Assembly: GCF_009870125.1 (NCBI RefSeq)
Contig: NC_046680.1
Location: 16,201,501-16,265,500 of the forward strand
Length of the DNA stretch: 64,000 nt
Direction of reading: 5' to 3'
From: Drosophila pseudoobscura
Taxonomy: Eukaryota; Arthropoda; Insecta; Diptera; Drosophilidae
The position numbers and the translations under genes were made by a program. The notes below the pieces were generated by a model that had not been told where the DNA came from, made no database searches, and was given only the letters and a program-made list of their open reading frames with translations. This document shows, in pieces, positions 26,401 to 36,126 of the stretch (its first letter is position 1; each line of letters starts with the position of its first letter).

Positions 26401-26754
26401 TGGAAATCGATGGAGAAGCCCTGCCCCATGCTTGTGCCTGTGTGTGTGTGTGTGAGTGTTGGTGACCCAGCTAGAAACTGGGGCAGGGACATGGCTTTGG
26501 CTTGGCTGTGGCTGGAACGAGGATTACACGCGGGGGGTGGTAGCAGCAGTTCACTTTGAGATGAACCTTCCACCATGCGTGGGCGTTGCTGCGCCGTATG
26601 CCACCTGCAACTGCAACTGCAACTGCACCTGAACCTGCAACTGAAGCTGGGAGGTGCCCTCAAAGGGCAATCTCTTTGCACTCACCTTCTCCTTGGCACG
26701 TCCAGCGTGTTTTTGAACAGATTTGGCCAGCATGATGCCTTTATTCTCGGACAT
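8493..26754 (-). CDS. Amph: Amphiphysin (BAR and SH3 domain protein)
   Basis: Ten coding exons on the minus strand: 26754-26686, 12697-12562, 12491-12301, 12218-12114, 12043-11873, 11809-11728, 11629-11504, 10495-9740, 8855-8713, 8573-8493. They join in frame to 619 residues. Residues 1-245 are an N-BAR domain, which senses and bends membranes. Residues 252-545 are a low-complexity Ser/Thr/Ala/Gln linker, and 549-619 a C-terminal SH3 domain ending in ANFTRPI. In flies, amphiphysin shapes muscle T-tubules and polarised membranes rather than driving synaptic endocytosis, and the linker shows no obvious clathrin or AP-2 motifs. The ATG was chosen because its residues (SENKGIMLAKSVQKHAG) match the family N-terminus. 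All introns are GT-AG except the one after 12301, which uses a GC donor. The exons at 11504-11629 and 9740-10495 encode linker and are the likeliest to be alternatively spliced. Confidence 0.96.
9522..9552. repeat. hexanucleotide repeat (GAGCCT/GACCCT)
   Basis: Tandem 6-bp units GAGCCT drift to GACCCT inside the Amph intron between the linker exon and the SH3 exon. It is intronic simple sequence with no visible function. Confidence 0.8.
12219..12300 (-). other. Amph: GC-AG intron of Amph
   Basis: The exon ending at 12301 reads CCC GAA ATG AAG followed directly by GCAAGC. The next exon starts at 12218 after ..CTGCAG and reads AAA AAA GTT GAG, which restores the family sequence PEMKKKVEK. No GT lies at a position that would keep frame and sequence. 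AAG|GCAAGC matches the known consensus of the rare GC-AG class, in which the rest of the donor is strong. Confidence 0.85.
14925..14992. repeat. (GTGAGT)n microsatellite, ~11 units
   Basis: About eleven 6-bp units, mostly GTGAGT with some GCGAGT, lie in Amph intron 1. On the plus strand the unit equals a splice donor, but Amph is transcribed from the minus strand, where it reads ACTCAC. Confidence 0.9.
15975..16030. repeat. G-rich (GGGGGTA)n tract
   Basis: Runs of G5-G6 are separated by TA on the plus strand, with CCCCC(TA) on the Amph transcript strand. It is a degenerate simple repeat in Amph intron 1 with G-quadruplex potential on the non-transcript strand. Confidence 0.8.
16854..16876. 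repeat. (GGGCC)n short tandem repeat
   Basis: About four copies of a 5-bp GGGCC unit form a small GC-rich island in Amph intron 1. No function is visible. Confidence 0.75.
20130..20182. repeat. 20-bp tandem repeat, ~2.6 copies
   Basis: The unit TTCCTCGATTTCGCAATGGA occurs twice in full and once in part, with no mismatches seen. This suggests a recent duplication in Amph intron 1. Confidence 0.9.
21172..21202. repeat. 10-bp tandem repeat, 3 copies
   Basis: Three perfect copies of GCATCCAACA lie in Amph intron 1. Confidence 0.85.
22327..22377. repeat. (GGGACT/GGGTCT)n microsatellite
   Basis: About eight 6-bp units alternate between GGGACT and GGGTCT in Amph intron 1, G-rich on the plus strand. 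Confidence 0.85.
23769..23812. repeat. (CCCCAG)n microsatellite; G-quadruplex potential on the Amph transcript strand
   Basis: Five to six CCCCAG units lie on the plus strand. In the Amph pre-mRNA this reads as repeated GGGGCT, that is, at least five G4 runs spaced by two bases. That satisfies the usual G-quadruplex pattern. A structural role is only a possibility. Confidence 0.8.
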
Positions 26755-27400
26755 TCAGTGTGTAGTTGAGTTGATGGGGTTTTTAATTTATAATTAAATG
26801 GATTTTAGATATATTTATATGCACTGGCCTGGCACACCAGCGGCCACACACGTAAATATGATAACTTTAAATGCACAGTGAACACCCAACGACGACGACA
26901 ACAGATTTCCTGTTTCTGCTGTATTAACAATAAACGAGCCAATCGCGCGCCACACACTTGTTAAACCGAAATATGTATTTATTTTCGCCTCGCTGTTTTT
27001 CGCGCTGGCTTCTGCTATTTTTATGCAGTTTCAGACGCGGTCAAATTTATGCAGATTTTTCGAAAAACAAATGGCACGTAAACGTAGGCGAGTGTGTACG
27101 ACGAACGAATCTTTCAAACCTGACGCTGCTGCAGACGGAACGGGACTCACAGAGCGGCAGTAGTCGACAGATTCACTTGGCTCCAAACGGCGACGAGAAT
27201 GAGTGGGGGCCCCAGTTGGGGCCACAGAGAGAGAGCGCGTAAGAGCGCCACAACTACCGTTTTCCTCTCTCGCTCTCACACGATCCGCTATTTTGTGTTT
27301 AGGCGGGGCACGATGCTGTTTAGCTAGTCGCAGTTTACTTGAATTGTCGTTAGCTACGCAATTGCAATGAATATAAATCATCACAGGAGTGCCATACTGG
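26755..27400 (-). promoter_or_regulatory. Amph: Amph 5' UTR and promoter region
   Basis: This is the sequence directly upstream of the Amph start codon. It contains no in-frame coding extension with family resemblance. The start site probably lies within 26.8-27.4 kb, but no TATA box, initiator or Motif 1 stands out enough to fix it. Confidence 0.35.
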
Positions 27401-27714
27401 CGTTAACCGTTTAAATTGTTGAAATTAACAATCAAAAACAACAAATATTTAATAACATTGCCGTGGCCCCGCCAACTTGTCTTAAATTTTCAGGCAAAAG
27501 ATAAGTTGGCATTCCTTCAGGGCTGCGACAACTCAATTATAGATTAATAAATATGGATCAGAGCTATTTAAAATAAATTTATTGTAAGCAAAACATAAGC
27601 AATAAAAAATTCAATTGGAATTACTCGAGCTCTCGAACTCGTACATCTTGCTTTTTACGATCTTTCTTTTGAATTAAGATTTGACCAATAAGCCACAAGC
27701 TATGGGCATACTGT

Positions 27715-27810
27715 ATTGCTGGGGAAAAATAGATACTATCGATGGTTGAAAAAAGCCCATCTTCGATAATATTGAGCGGGAAAATTTAACATCGGTCTGG
27801 CAGCACCCTA
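27715..27810. promoter_or_regulatory. DRE-like site and GGCAGCAC motif
   Basis: ACTATCGATGG (about 27,735-27,745, seven of eight DRE bases) is followed by CTTCGATAATA and GGTCTGGCAGCACC (near 27,795). Such clusters are common at fly housekeeping promoters and insulator sites. No transcript start can be assigned. Confidence 0.3.
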
Positions 27811-27999
27811 AAATGCCTAAAATTTTATACTTTTCATAGTATTTTATAGTATATTTTAAGACGCGTTATAAACCCACCCACCAATGTAAAAATCGTGTAG
27901 AAATGCTATTGAGAGCCATAGCTAAAATGAAATGTAGTTAATATGTAGTAAATTCGTAGTTATGGTGGACTTACCATGTACAAAAATTCATTTGGTGGA

Positions 28000-28265
28000 A
28001 ATTGTTGTTGACTTTAAACCTTACTGTACAAATAATTGAATCGTGGTTAGAACTTAAATTAAACCAGTTTTCTAAGAAAGTGATTCGCCAATCGAATAAA
28101 ATTATGAATGCAGGTCTGAGGGTCCTAGCTAGCCAGTAATATTCAACCGAATATCAAAAACGAGGAATATGATGGAATTCGAATACAAATAGTTCGCCGG
28201 TATATTTACGGTATTTTTCTGAGGACCAGACCGTACTTTCAATGGACAAATCCGCGGTCACACTG
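28000..28265 (-). repeat. inverted, diverged copy of the 2.4-kb repeat sequence
   Basis: The reverse complement of this stretch aligns with 2368 to about 2610. Shared words in the same order include GACCGCGGATTT / GGCCGCGGATTT, TACGGTC, CCTCAGAAA, ATTCCTCGTTTTTGATATTC, TTGAATATTACT and CATAATTTTA..CGATT. Several gaps and substitutions separate them, so the duplication is older than the tandem array. The two copies point inward from either side of the Amph gene. Confidence 0.7.
28207..28265 (+). promoter_or_regulatory. Motif 6 plus Motif 1 core promoter candidate
   Basis: CGGTCACACTG at 28255-28265 is a perfect Ohler Motif 1 (M1BP site). TACGGTATTTTT at 28207-28218 matches Motif 6 with one mismatch. 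These two motifs co-occur at TATA-less housekeeping start sites in flies and sit close to the start. Orientation is rightward, toward Sin3A, whose coding region begins 7.9 kb further on. This could be a distal Sin3A promoter, or the promoter of an unrecognised or lost transcript. Confidence 0.4.
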
Positions 28266-31200
28266 CCTAGCATACTGTATCAATATACTGTACTTGTGTT
28301 GTTGTTGACAAAATAATTAAATCGAAAAGTAACACAAAAAATTCGCACTCTAGGTATACAGCGCGCGAAAAGATATTCTCTCGGCAAATGTAAAATCTGG
28401 ACACATGGGCCGCAAACCATACATGATTACATACATACATATGCATATGTGGTAGACGCGAGTTTATGAAAAACCAATTACAAAAAACTGAAGCACGAGT
28501 GTGGTGTAGTTTATGTGCGTTGCATACAATAAAGAAGGAGGAGAGTCTTGGCTGTTTTGGGGCAGCATAAAATCGATTCGGAGTGCATTTTTGTGAGGGT
28601 GTGGGTGTTTGTGGCGAGTGTACATGCATGTGTATCTTTGTTGCAAATGTGAAGAAGCAGCAAGCTCACGCGCTTCTTTTCCCCTACCCTACCTCCTGCC
28701 AGCCTACCCTCAGGGCCATCAGCTGAAAGTAATAGTTGATAAAAGCTGTAAATCTACTATAAGCCCGATCTGTTGGCTGATTGCAAAAGAGTGAAACAAG
28801 CAAAAGAACCTCAACCTGTGTTAATATCAGCCTTAAAACTATTCAGGTATGTAAACTAAAAATATAAAAATGCGCGCCCTTGTGTGCGTGTGTGTTCTGC
28901 ATGTGTTTGTGTGTGCCAGAAGTTCATACCTAACCTCAATTAGCCCCAACTGATTACGATAGGCGGCAAACGGAAACTCCAGTGGGCATTAAATATTTAA
29001 AAATAATACATTCGCTGTAGTAGGCTTTTCTGAGGGATGTGAATGGAGCGTACAAAATTTTGTCTACCCCACTCCCAGCAGTTTCTTTGCTTTGAGGTTA
29101 GAAAGTGGAATTTCCTTTATCAATGACAAGATTTACCGATAAATTGCTGATGGACTTAGCAAATAACAGTTACAATTGTTAATAATGCTGAGGCAGTGCT
29201 GTCTGTATTGTGGAAATATTTCTTATCGGCTTGTTTTTTTGTTCGTTTCGTGAAACGCCTGTATGTGTAGGTAATTTAAAGTTCCGCAATCTGCTGGCAC
29301 GTGTGTATGTGTGTGTAGTCATTTTTAATTGTCTTTGATTTAATAAAATTAAAAAAAAAACAATGCCATTTAGTAAATACAAATAAAAAGGGAAGGAAGA
29401 TGTTGAATATAGGCAGCAGACATAGGCGCACACACAGAGGCAGAGCGTTTACCGCGCTCAACTTTTGTTATTGTAGCAACTAAACTAGGACTGCCAACTA
29501 GCTAAAAATTTTATTTAACATAACGTAACTATATTTATATGATGCCTCCTGATATCAACCTGTCAAGATAATCAAAAATTAATAGCCAAAAGTTGAATAA
29601 GAATATAAAAACAAGTTGGCAGCTTCTCCCAGCTACATATATTCGTGCATCTGTGTGTGTGTGTGTCTGGCTACAAGGTGATCCACACTGTGCTTAGCCT
29701 TCGGTTGGTCGGGGATTTTGGGTAAATTCTAATTAAATAATTCGTTGAAATCAAGCTTACTGCTCTGCTGATTGAGAGAGAGATACACACAGCCACACAC
29801 TCGTATAAATGCATTCTTTTGTGCTTTCTTTGCGGCCATCACAAGACGTTTTCCCCCAATTTTCTTTATGAAGCGCGTCAAGTTTCGACTGGGTCCGAGT
29901 CTGGTTTGGGCTTTCGGCTGTTTGGAAACTTGAAAAACAAGTTCCCAGTCGGCGCACTTCATTTTTGAACTCTCCACCGCGCACAGCACTCACACAAGCA
30001 AACACACACTTCATTTCTCAGTATTTGTTTTAGATGCCTGGGTCTCTGGGCCTAGATTGGTGGTCTCGTCGCGATCTCTGCCCTCTCAGCTTGAAGCGAG
30101 AAGCACTTGCCGCGCAGACGATTGCATGCAATTTGCCAGAGGCCATCGAACAAGTCTTGAACTTGATGTTGGAGACTCATTCTACGAGTACATGTATTAG
30201 ACGTTCAACAATTTCTTACATTTTCAGTTACGGTTCGGTGGTGCTCAATATTGTCATGGTTACATTTTTAAAACAAATAGTAGTAGCAGTATCTTCTGTA
30301 TTTTTTGTTTGCATCTTTTTGAAGCTGTCTTGTTCATTCACGTCTAATCATCAGCTCCATTCTTCTGTTTTAATGGTGTTTTTGGCATCCAAAAAGCTAT
30401 CTGCTCAAGTGACAAACTGAAAATATTTGGTAATTAGCTGACCACACATGAAATTAGAATCTGTGGGGCGACCTATTACATATCATATGCATTCACGTGT
30501 ATATCTTTTCGCCTGATAAAATGTGCGCCCGTTTTGGTCAGCTATGCCTGTTGTTGTTGGTGGAGCATTTAATGACTGCGTCGTGTCTTCTGGTAATGTT
30601 TCGCCGAGGGGCTTCGGCCTGGTCGTCGGCATGTGGCCATACTCCATCGAAGGCCTAAAATTAGCACACGGATAATTAGAAAGCACGGAACCACCTGGCA
30701 TCAGACTGATGTTTCGGCATATATGTACTATATACGTATGTCGGGAACATCAATAATACCTGGAAAGGCAAACAAACCTTCCCGCAACACTGGAACCGCA
30801 ATCACAATCTAGCGCGTGGGCGGCACACAGAGGTGTGGTTGTCCCTTTTGCTCCAAGGGATGTTGAACTGCAATCATCAGAGGGGGGAGACTGCAGGCTT
30901 CGGCCTAGACATGCGCTGCACAAGCTGCAAGTGAACTTTGAACTTTCAGTCTACTGACGAGAGGAGCTTCGTGTTGCTGCTCCAAGTTTTGGATGCACTT
31001 GATTTGCATTAGCCATCGACAGTAGCTGTGCGTTCCCGCATATCAGGTGCTAAGGTGCCATAGAGAGCGGAGAGCGCTCCCTTAAACTCTCTCTCGCTTG
31101 TGGGTCCATCCGGTCTGCATTGCGCAATGAGCGAAATAATCGATAATTGCAAGGTTTCCATTTCCACCACCCCACGCCAGATTTTTCGCGTGTACAGATT

Positions 31201-32500
31201 TCATTTTTGCCTGCTTCTTCCAGAAACAAATTGAGATTCCAACATGTGTTTTTTTGGGTTTGGCGACGGGAAGAGTATGCTCTGGTGGCCATCGACGACG
31301 GTTCCGCTGCGGCTCTACCGCCATTGTCATGGTGAGATGCACTTTGCTGCCTTTCTACGTTACACACAACACACACACAGACAAGCCACACGGCCACGAG
31401 TACGAGAGTGTGCGTTTTGTGAGTCCCTGTGTGCGTGAGCGAGGTGGTGGAGGTTGTGGATTGTAGTAGGTGTATATGTGCCGCCGCCACTGCCGCCGCA
31501 AAGTGTAACCGTGGCAGAGTTGTAGCCTGCTCTGTAGTCCGTTTGGTTTCTGATTTTCAGTTTTGTCGATTTCATTATGTACTGCAAGAGTATCGACGCC
31601 GACGTCGCCACCGCCGCCGTTTATATACAGCACACATTATTCAGTGTATGGGCTTCGCTCTTTTTCTCGCTCTTCTCGACCCAAAACAGGGTATCGACTG
31701 GTAATGTTGCCATGGCATTGTTGCTCGCGTCACGTTGCCAATGCGGACACCCTGTATGCGACTTGTTTTGCAAGCTCTCGTGCCGGCTCTTTCGCACCGT
31801 AACTGTGTTGGTGCTTTTTGCACTTACGTAATCTCCCAGTCATCCGACTCGACTCTCTGAGCAGTTGTTACTTATCCAAATTCTAAGCGCCATTTTTCTC
31901 ATTTGCTGCTGCTCACGTCGATCTTTTCTTTCCTCAATTTATTTCGCCTCAATCGCTGGACTGTAGACCGAAGACCCCAGAGGCCATTAGCATGCAAGAG
32001 CATGGAGCAAACTTCCTTCCACTCGCACACGGTTCCACTGAAAGAGATTGCAGTTTAGAACCCAGGCGGTCAGATATGTGTGTGTCCCAAGTACATGGGC
32101 ATCTGTTATGTACTTTTTTATTGCCTCTCACATCTCAAGCAACAGCAGCAGCAGCAACAGCAATGTTTCTCATTTTTAATGCGCGCCCGAGTCCGTGGTT
32201 TGCTGCGTTGCCACCCTATTTGATATGTTCATGGGCAGCAACAGAAGCGACGGGACGGCAAATGAATTCCAAAGCAACACTGCGCGCGCGCATTTACACT
32301 CCCTCTATTCCGCTCTGGGGCTCTCTCTCTCTCTGTTGCGACTTTACGTTCTCTCGCGCTCTTTTGTTGCTTCTTCGCACCAACACACTTACGCACAGAC
32401 ACGCATACATAGGCCACCTCTCTCTCTCTCTGCCCGTCGCAAGCAGCAGGCTAACCGACGAACTGCTGGCCGTTCAATCGAAAATGTTTGCGGCGGCGTT
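28266..32500. other. non-coding DNA between the Motif 1 site and the probable Sin3A first exon
   Basis: I recognise no coding exon here. The stretch contains GT/CA-rich simple sequence (for example near 28,880-28,920, 29,300-29,320, 31,370-31,380), TC-rich tracts (about 32,320-32,440) and AT-rich spacers. The rising density of CA- and GAGA-type words toward 31-32.5 kb is typical of a fly promoter flank. Confidence 0.4.
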
Positions 32501-32559
32501 AAGATGTACGAAAAACGTTTCCTCGCTTAAACTGTGTGAATATCTGTAAAAACTCACAG

Positions 32560-32899
32560 AGAAACATTTATTTAAACGAAACAGAATAGTACAAACGCGG
32601 TAAAACAAAAAAGAACTCGTTGTGACAAAAAAAAATTGAATAAAAACGGTCCCAGCGATATTTCAAGTCTCGATTATACAGAAAACTATATTTTGGCGAA
32701 AGAAAAAGGTGAAAATTGGTAAAAACGTGTGGGAAATAGTTGCAAGTGCAAAATACAGCGTAAAACGTGAAAGTTTCCAATAACAAGCCCAACCAAATGG
32801 CAGTTTATAGTAAATATAAAGGCACACACACACACGCATATGTACATCTTTCGAGTATATACACAGCCGAAGCAAATGAGAAGCCCAGCCGTTGCTGAT
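32560..32899 (+). other. Sin3A: probable Sin3A 5' UTR exon
   Basis: An A-rich stretch with 5'-UTR-like composition and no long frame ends at an excellent donor, GAT|GTAAGT, at 32899/32900. The next strong acceptor on this strand is TTGCTTGCAG|TTGG at 35677/35678, which begins the exon carrying the Sin3A start codon. The left edge of the exon is approximate. This is inferred from splice signals only. Confidence 0.45.
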
Positions 32900-35677
32900 G
32901 TAAGTTGAAAGAGGCGCGGGGGAGGTGGGGCGGTCCGCAAAATCATGAATATGAAATATCCTTCAAGTGCACTTGGTGAAATCAAACAACTTTTGGTAGT
33001 GGCAAACGAGCAGCTAAAACTTGTGAAAAATACAACATTTTTAGGTTAGGTCAATTTCAATTGGTTTATATACACACACACACACGCTCAGTGGGATAGA
33101 GAAACCGAATACATGTATAAAGCGCACAGACAAAAAGTCGTCGACGACTGCGACGTGGTTGTTGTTTGTGCTGCTGCTCACACTCACGCACAGCAATTCA
33201 CATGCACACACACACATGGGCGGAGGAGAGCGTCACACAGACACAACACATACACAAGTTTTAACCATTGCTTTTGGCTTGCTTATGAACTGACTGTATT
33301 TTTTCAACGTAGTGTCGTTTTATTTTCGTTCGTTGATTCGTTCCCTCTCAGTTCGTGCGCTTATCTTGACTTTTGCTTTGATGCGCCATTCGCATGTAGT
33401 GTGTGTGTGCTCGTACATTTAAATGGCTCCCAACACTGAATAATATAACCCGCTGGCGCTGGCTGGCCCCAGCCCCGGCCCACGGAGCTCCACGGAGCGC
33501 CGCCACCACACACAATGAGAGCATCATTTTTTGCTTCAGCCTCTCCTTCTTATTCACATCTTGGGCTCTTCCTCTTCACACCAGTCCGTCTGCCTTTTCT
33601 TGTTCTTGTTTGTTGTTCTTGGTTCGTTTTCTCATTTCGTTTCGGCTCTTTCAATTTTACACAGCTTTCTTCTATGACTATAGTACGAGTAGTATAGTAT
33701 ATGCCTTAGCTATTTTGTACATATTTCTCTCTACATCCATATGTTTTATTTGCGAAACTTATTAATAGCGCAGCGGTAGTGCGTCTGTGTTGAGTGTGTG
33801 CGTGTGTATGTGTGTGTAAGTGAGAAAGTAACACAAAATCTAAATAAAATATTAATTCGTGCATTAAAAACTACTAATAACGGTGTCTCCACTCCCCTGT
33901 CCGATAAATAAGAGAAAATGAATCAAGATTTAGAGATTGTTGTGATGCCAGACAGTGCAAAGAAAATAAGTGATTAACAATTTTTGCATATTTCTTGCCC
34001 GTCTACTTTGTGCTGCGTATTCTGTGCTATGTATACACTTAACAAAACAGATAAGATAATGTTCGTGTGCACGTAATAGAGCAGCAGAACGAGAACAAAA
34101 AAAATGGAGGGAAAATTTTGCCCACATGTCTCCCCCAAGCACACAGCAACACAGTCGCACACACACACAAACACATTCAGCTGCCATGAACGCCCCAATT
34201 TTGCGTTGGAGCCCAGAGCTCTTCCACTATGCGCGCTCAGAGGCACACGCAGCTCATACATACGTACATGACATGTGTATGTATGTTTGGTATGCACTGG
34301 CAATGCCGATGATGGCGGATCCAAAAAATACAATAACAAAAAGTGCCACACGGTAATTGAGAGAGTGTAAGATATAGGAGGAACGGAGGAAACGCATACA
34401 AACCAACTGGCTTTTTTCGCCGTGCTAATATCTAAAGGACTTGTGAGAGAGGGAAGCTTCGGAGCTTTTGTGCGGCTGTACAGGGTTTCAATATTTGTTT
34501 ACAAACGCTGAGGCAACCAACTGGGGGTTCGCATTGGGTGGGTGGGTGATGGGGTGGCCCAATCAAGATGCACAGCGGAGGTGGTGTGCTGGTGGCATAT
34601 GATGATCTTCAAGTCAAGGCGGTTTCGATTTGACTCCCGCCAGCAGAAGCCCGCGCACAAATACACTTTCATTCAAGTTATATTTACACTGAACCACTCT
34701 CTTTGAAGTTCCATTCTCACTGCTGTGCGCCGCGCAACTTTGCTCTCTCTCTCTCGAATGCCCGCCAAATACTTGATGTGTGTGCTGTGTGTGTGTGTGT
34801 GAGTGAGTGACGGGTTGTTGCTGGCCCCAAACGGGTGAAAAATACCTTTTGAAAAAATTTGCCATCTACTGCGCCTCAACAACAAATTTGCGCTCTCCTC
34901 TCTCCTGCTGACGGTCGCTCTCTTTACCTCTCTCCCTCTCTCTCTCGCACGCTAATATGGCTGCAGCGGGCACCGCCGCCACCACCTTTGCATTTGAGGA
35001 TTGCTGCAGCCTTTGCCTTTGCCTTTGCCTGGCTCTTGTAAGCTGTAGTAGATACAGAATGTATACCAGCAAGCCCCGCTCCCTCCCCTCCCCCATGGAA
35101 TGTACACATACATATATAGATATGCTCGGTCTGAGAGAGTGTGTGTGTTTTTCCCAGTGGATTCTATGCAAGCTGAGGTCGTGCATGGGACATTTGGCAC
35201 CTTCCATGCGCCAACACAAGCAATTCAAAATGTGTATGAAATGAAAAGCTTGCTTAGGAAGTCTTTACTGTACCCGCTATTACCAATAACAAAGCGCGCG
35301 CCCAATTCCGGTTGCACGTATGTATAGTATAGTATTTGATTGTGTGTGTACATGTACATGTATGCCCAAGAAGAGAGCGTTGGCAACTCTCCTTCTATAT
35401 ACTCGTATTGTTATTGCCCCCTCCCTCTCGGGGTGGCAGCGGTGGGCTCTCTCTATCAAACACGGAACCCAATACAAAGGAACAAATGTTCTACGACTAA
35501 AGTGTGTTTTTTTTTTGCGATATGGCAAAAGAATTTCGTGCTGTTCGCAAACTAAAAAATGTTTGTTCGAAAATATTTCGTTGAAATGGGAAAATGTGAA
35601 ATTGGGGATTTCTTATTGGCATATTTCTTCCGCTAACAAATTAATTTAACATTTGATTCCATTCGTTTTGCTTGCAG
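32900..35677 (+). other. Sin3A: putative Sin3A 5' UTR intron
   Basis: This 2.8-kb intron is bounded by GTAAGT and TTGCAG. It is rich in CA/TG dinucleotide runs (for example 32,823-32,836; 33,071-33,086; 34,783-34,802) and CT tracts (34,740-34,755; 34,930-34,948). No coding frame is recognised. Confidence 0.45.
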
Positions 35678-36126
35678 TTGGCGTACCTTAAGATACAAAT
35701 AGCAGCAGAGCTGGAGAGACCACGCACGACGTGGCATAAGCAAAGAGAAACACTGGAGTAGTAGCAGCCGCAGCATCAGCATCGTCGTCGTCGTTGCAGT
35801 CGCCGTCGTTGTCAATCTCTCGATTACAGAACCTCAGGGCATTTGCCGCTAGCGTGCGACCAAATGCATAGACAACATATGTTGCACTTACGAGCAGTTC
35901 AAGATCAAGAGCCGCAGTCAAAGCAGTTGCGACCACGACCGTTTGTTGCGTACTATATACGCTCATAGAGAGCGGCGAGAGGGCGAGAGAGGGAACACCA
36001 CCCAATATCCCAGCAGTATCCAGCATCCCTGTGCTTAGCCAGGGACCGGACCGGACCACCAAAACGGCGTCAAAGGGGAAGAGCCGCCCAGAAGGAGAAG
36101 CAAACAGACAGACAAGAAACGACAAG

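Larger units (their letters stand above)
12698..26685 (-). other. Amph: Amph intron 1 (~14 kb), no nested gene recognised
   Basis: This large first intron separates the 23-codon start exon from the BAR exons. I read both strands and found no coding frame with family resemblance. Most longer open frames come from simple repeats. It holds many microsatellites, listed separately when clear, C/T-rich tracts, short clusters of ACTGCTTA (14.53-14.58 kb, 24.09-24.20 kb), and repeated TATCTG / CATACATATG-type words. Enhancers are likely in an intron of this size but cannot be placed from sequence alone. Confidence 0.6.
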
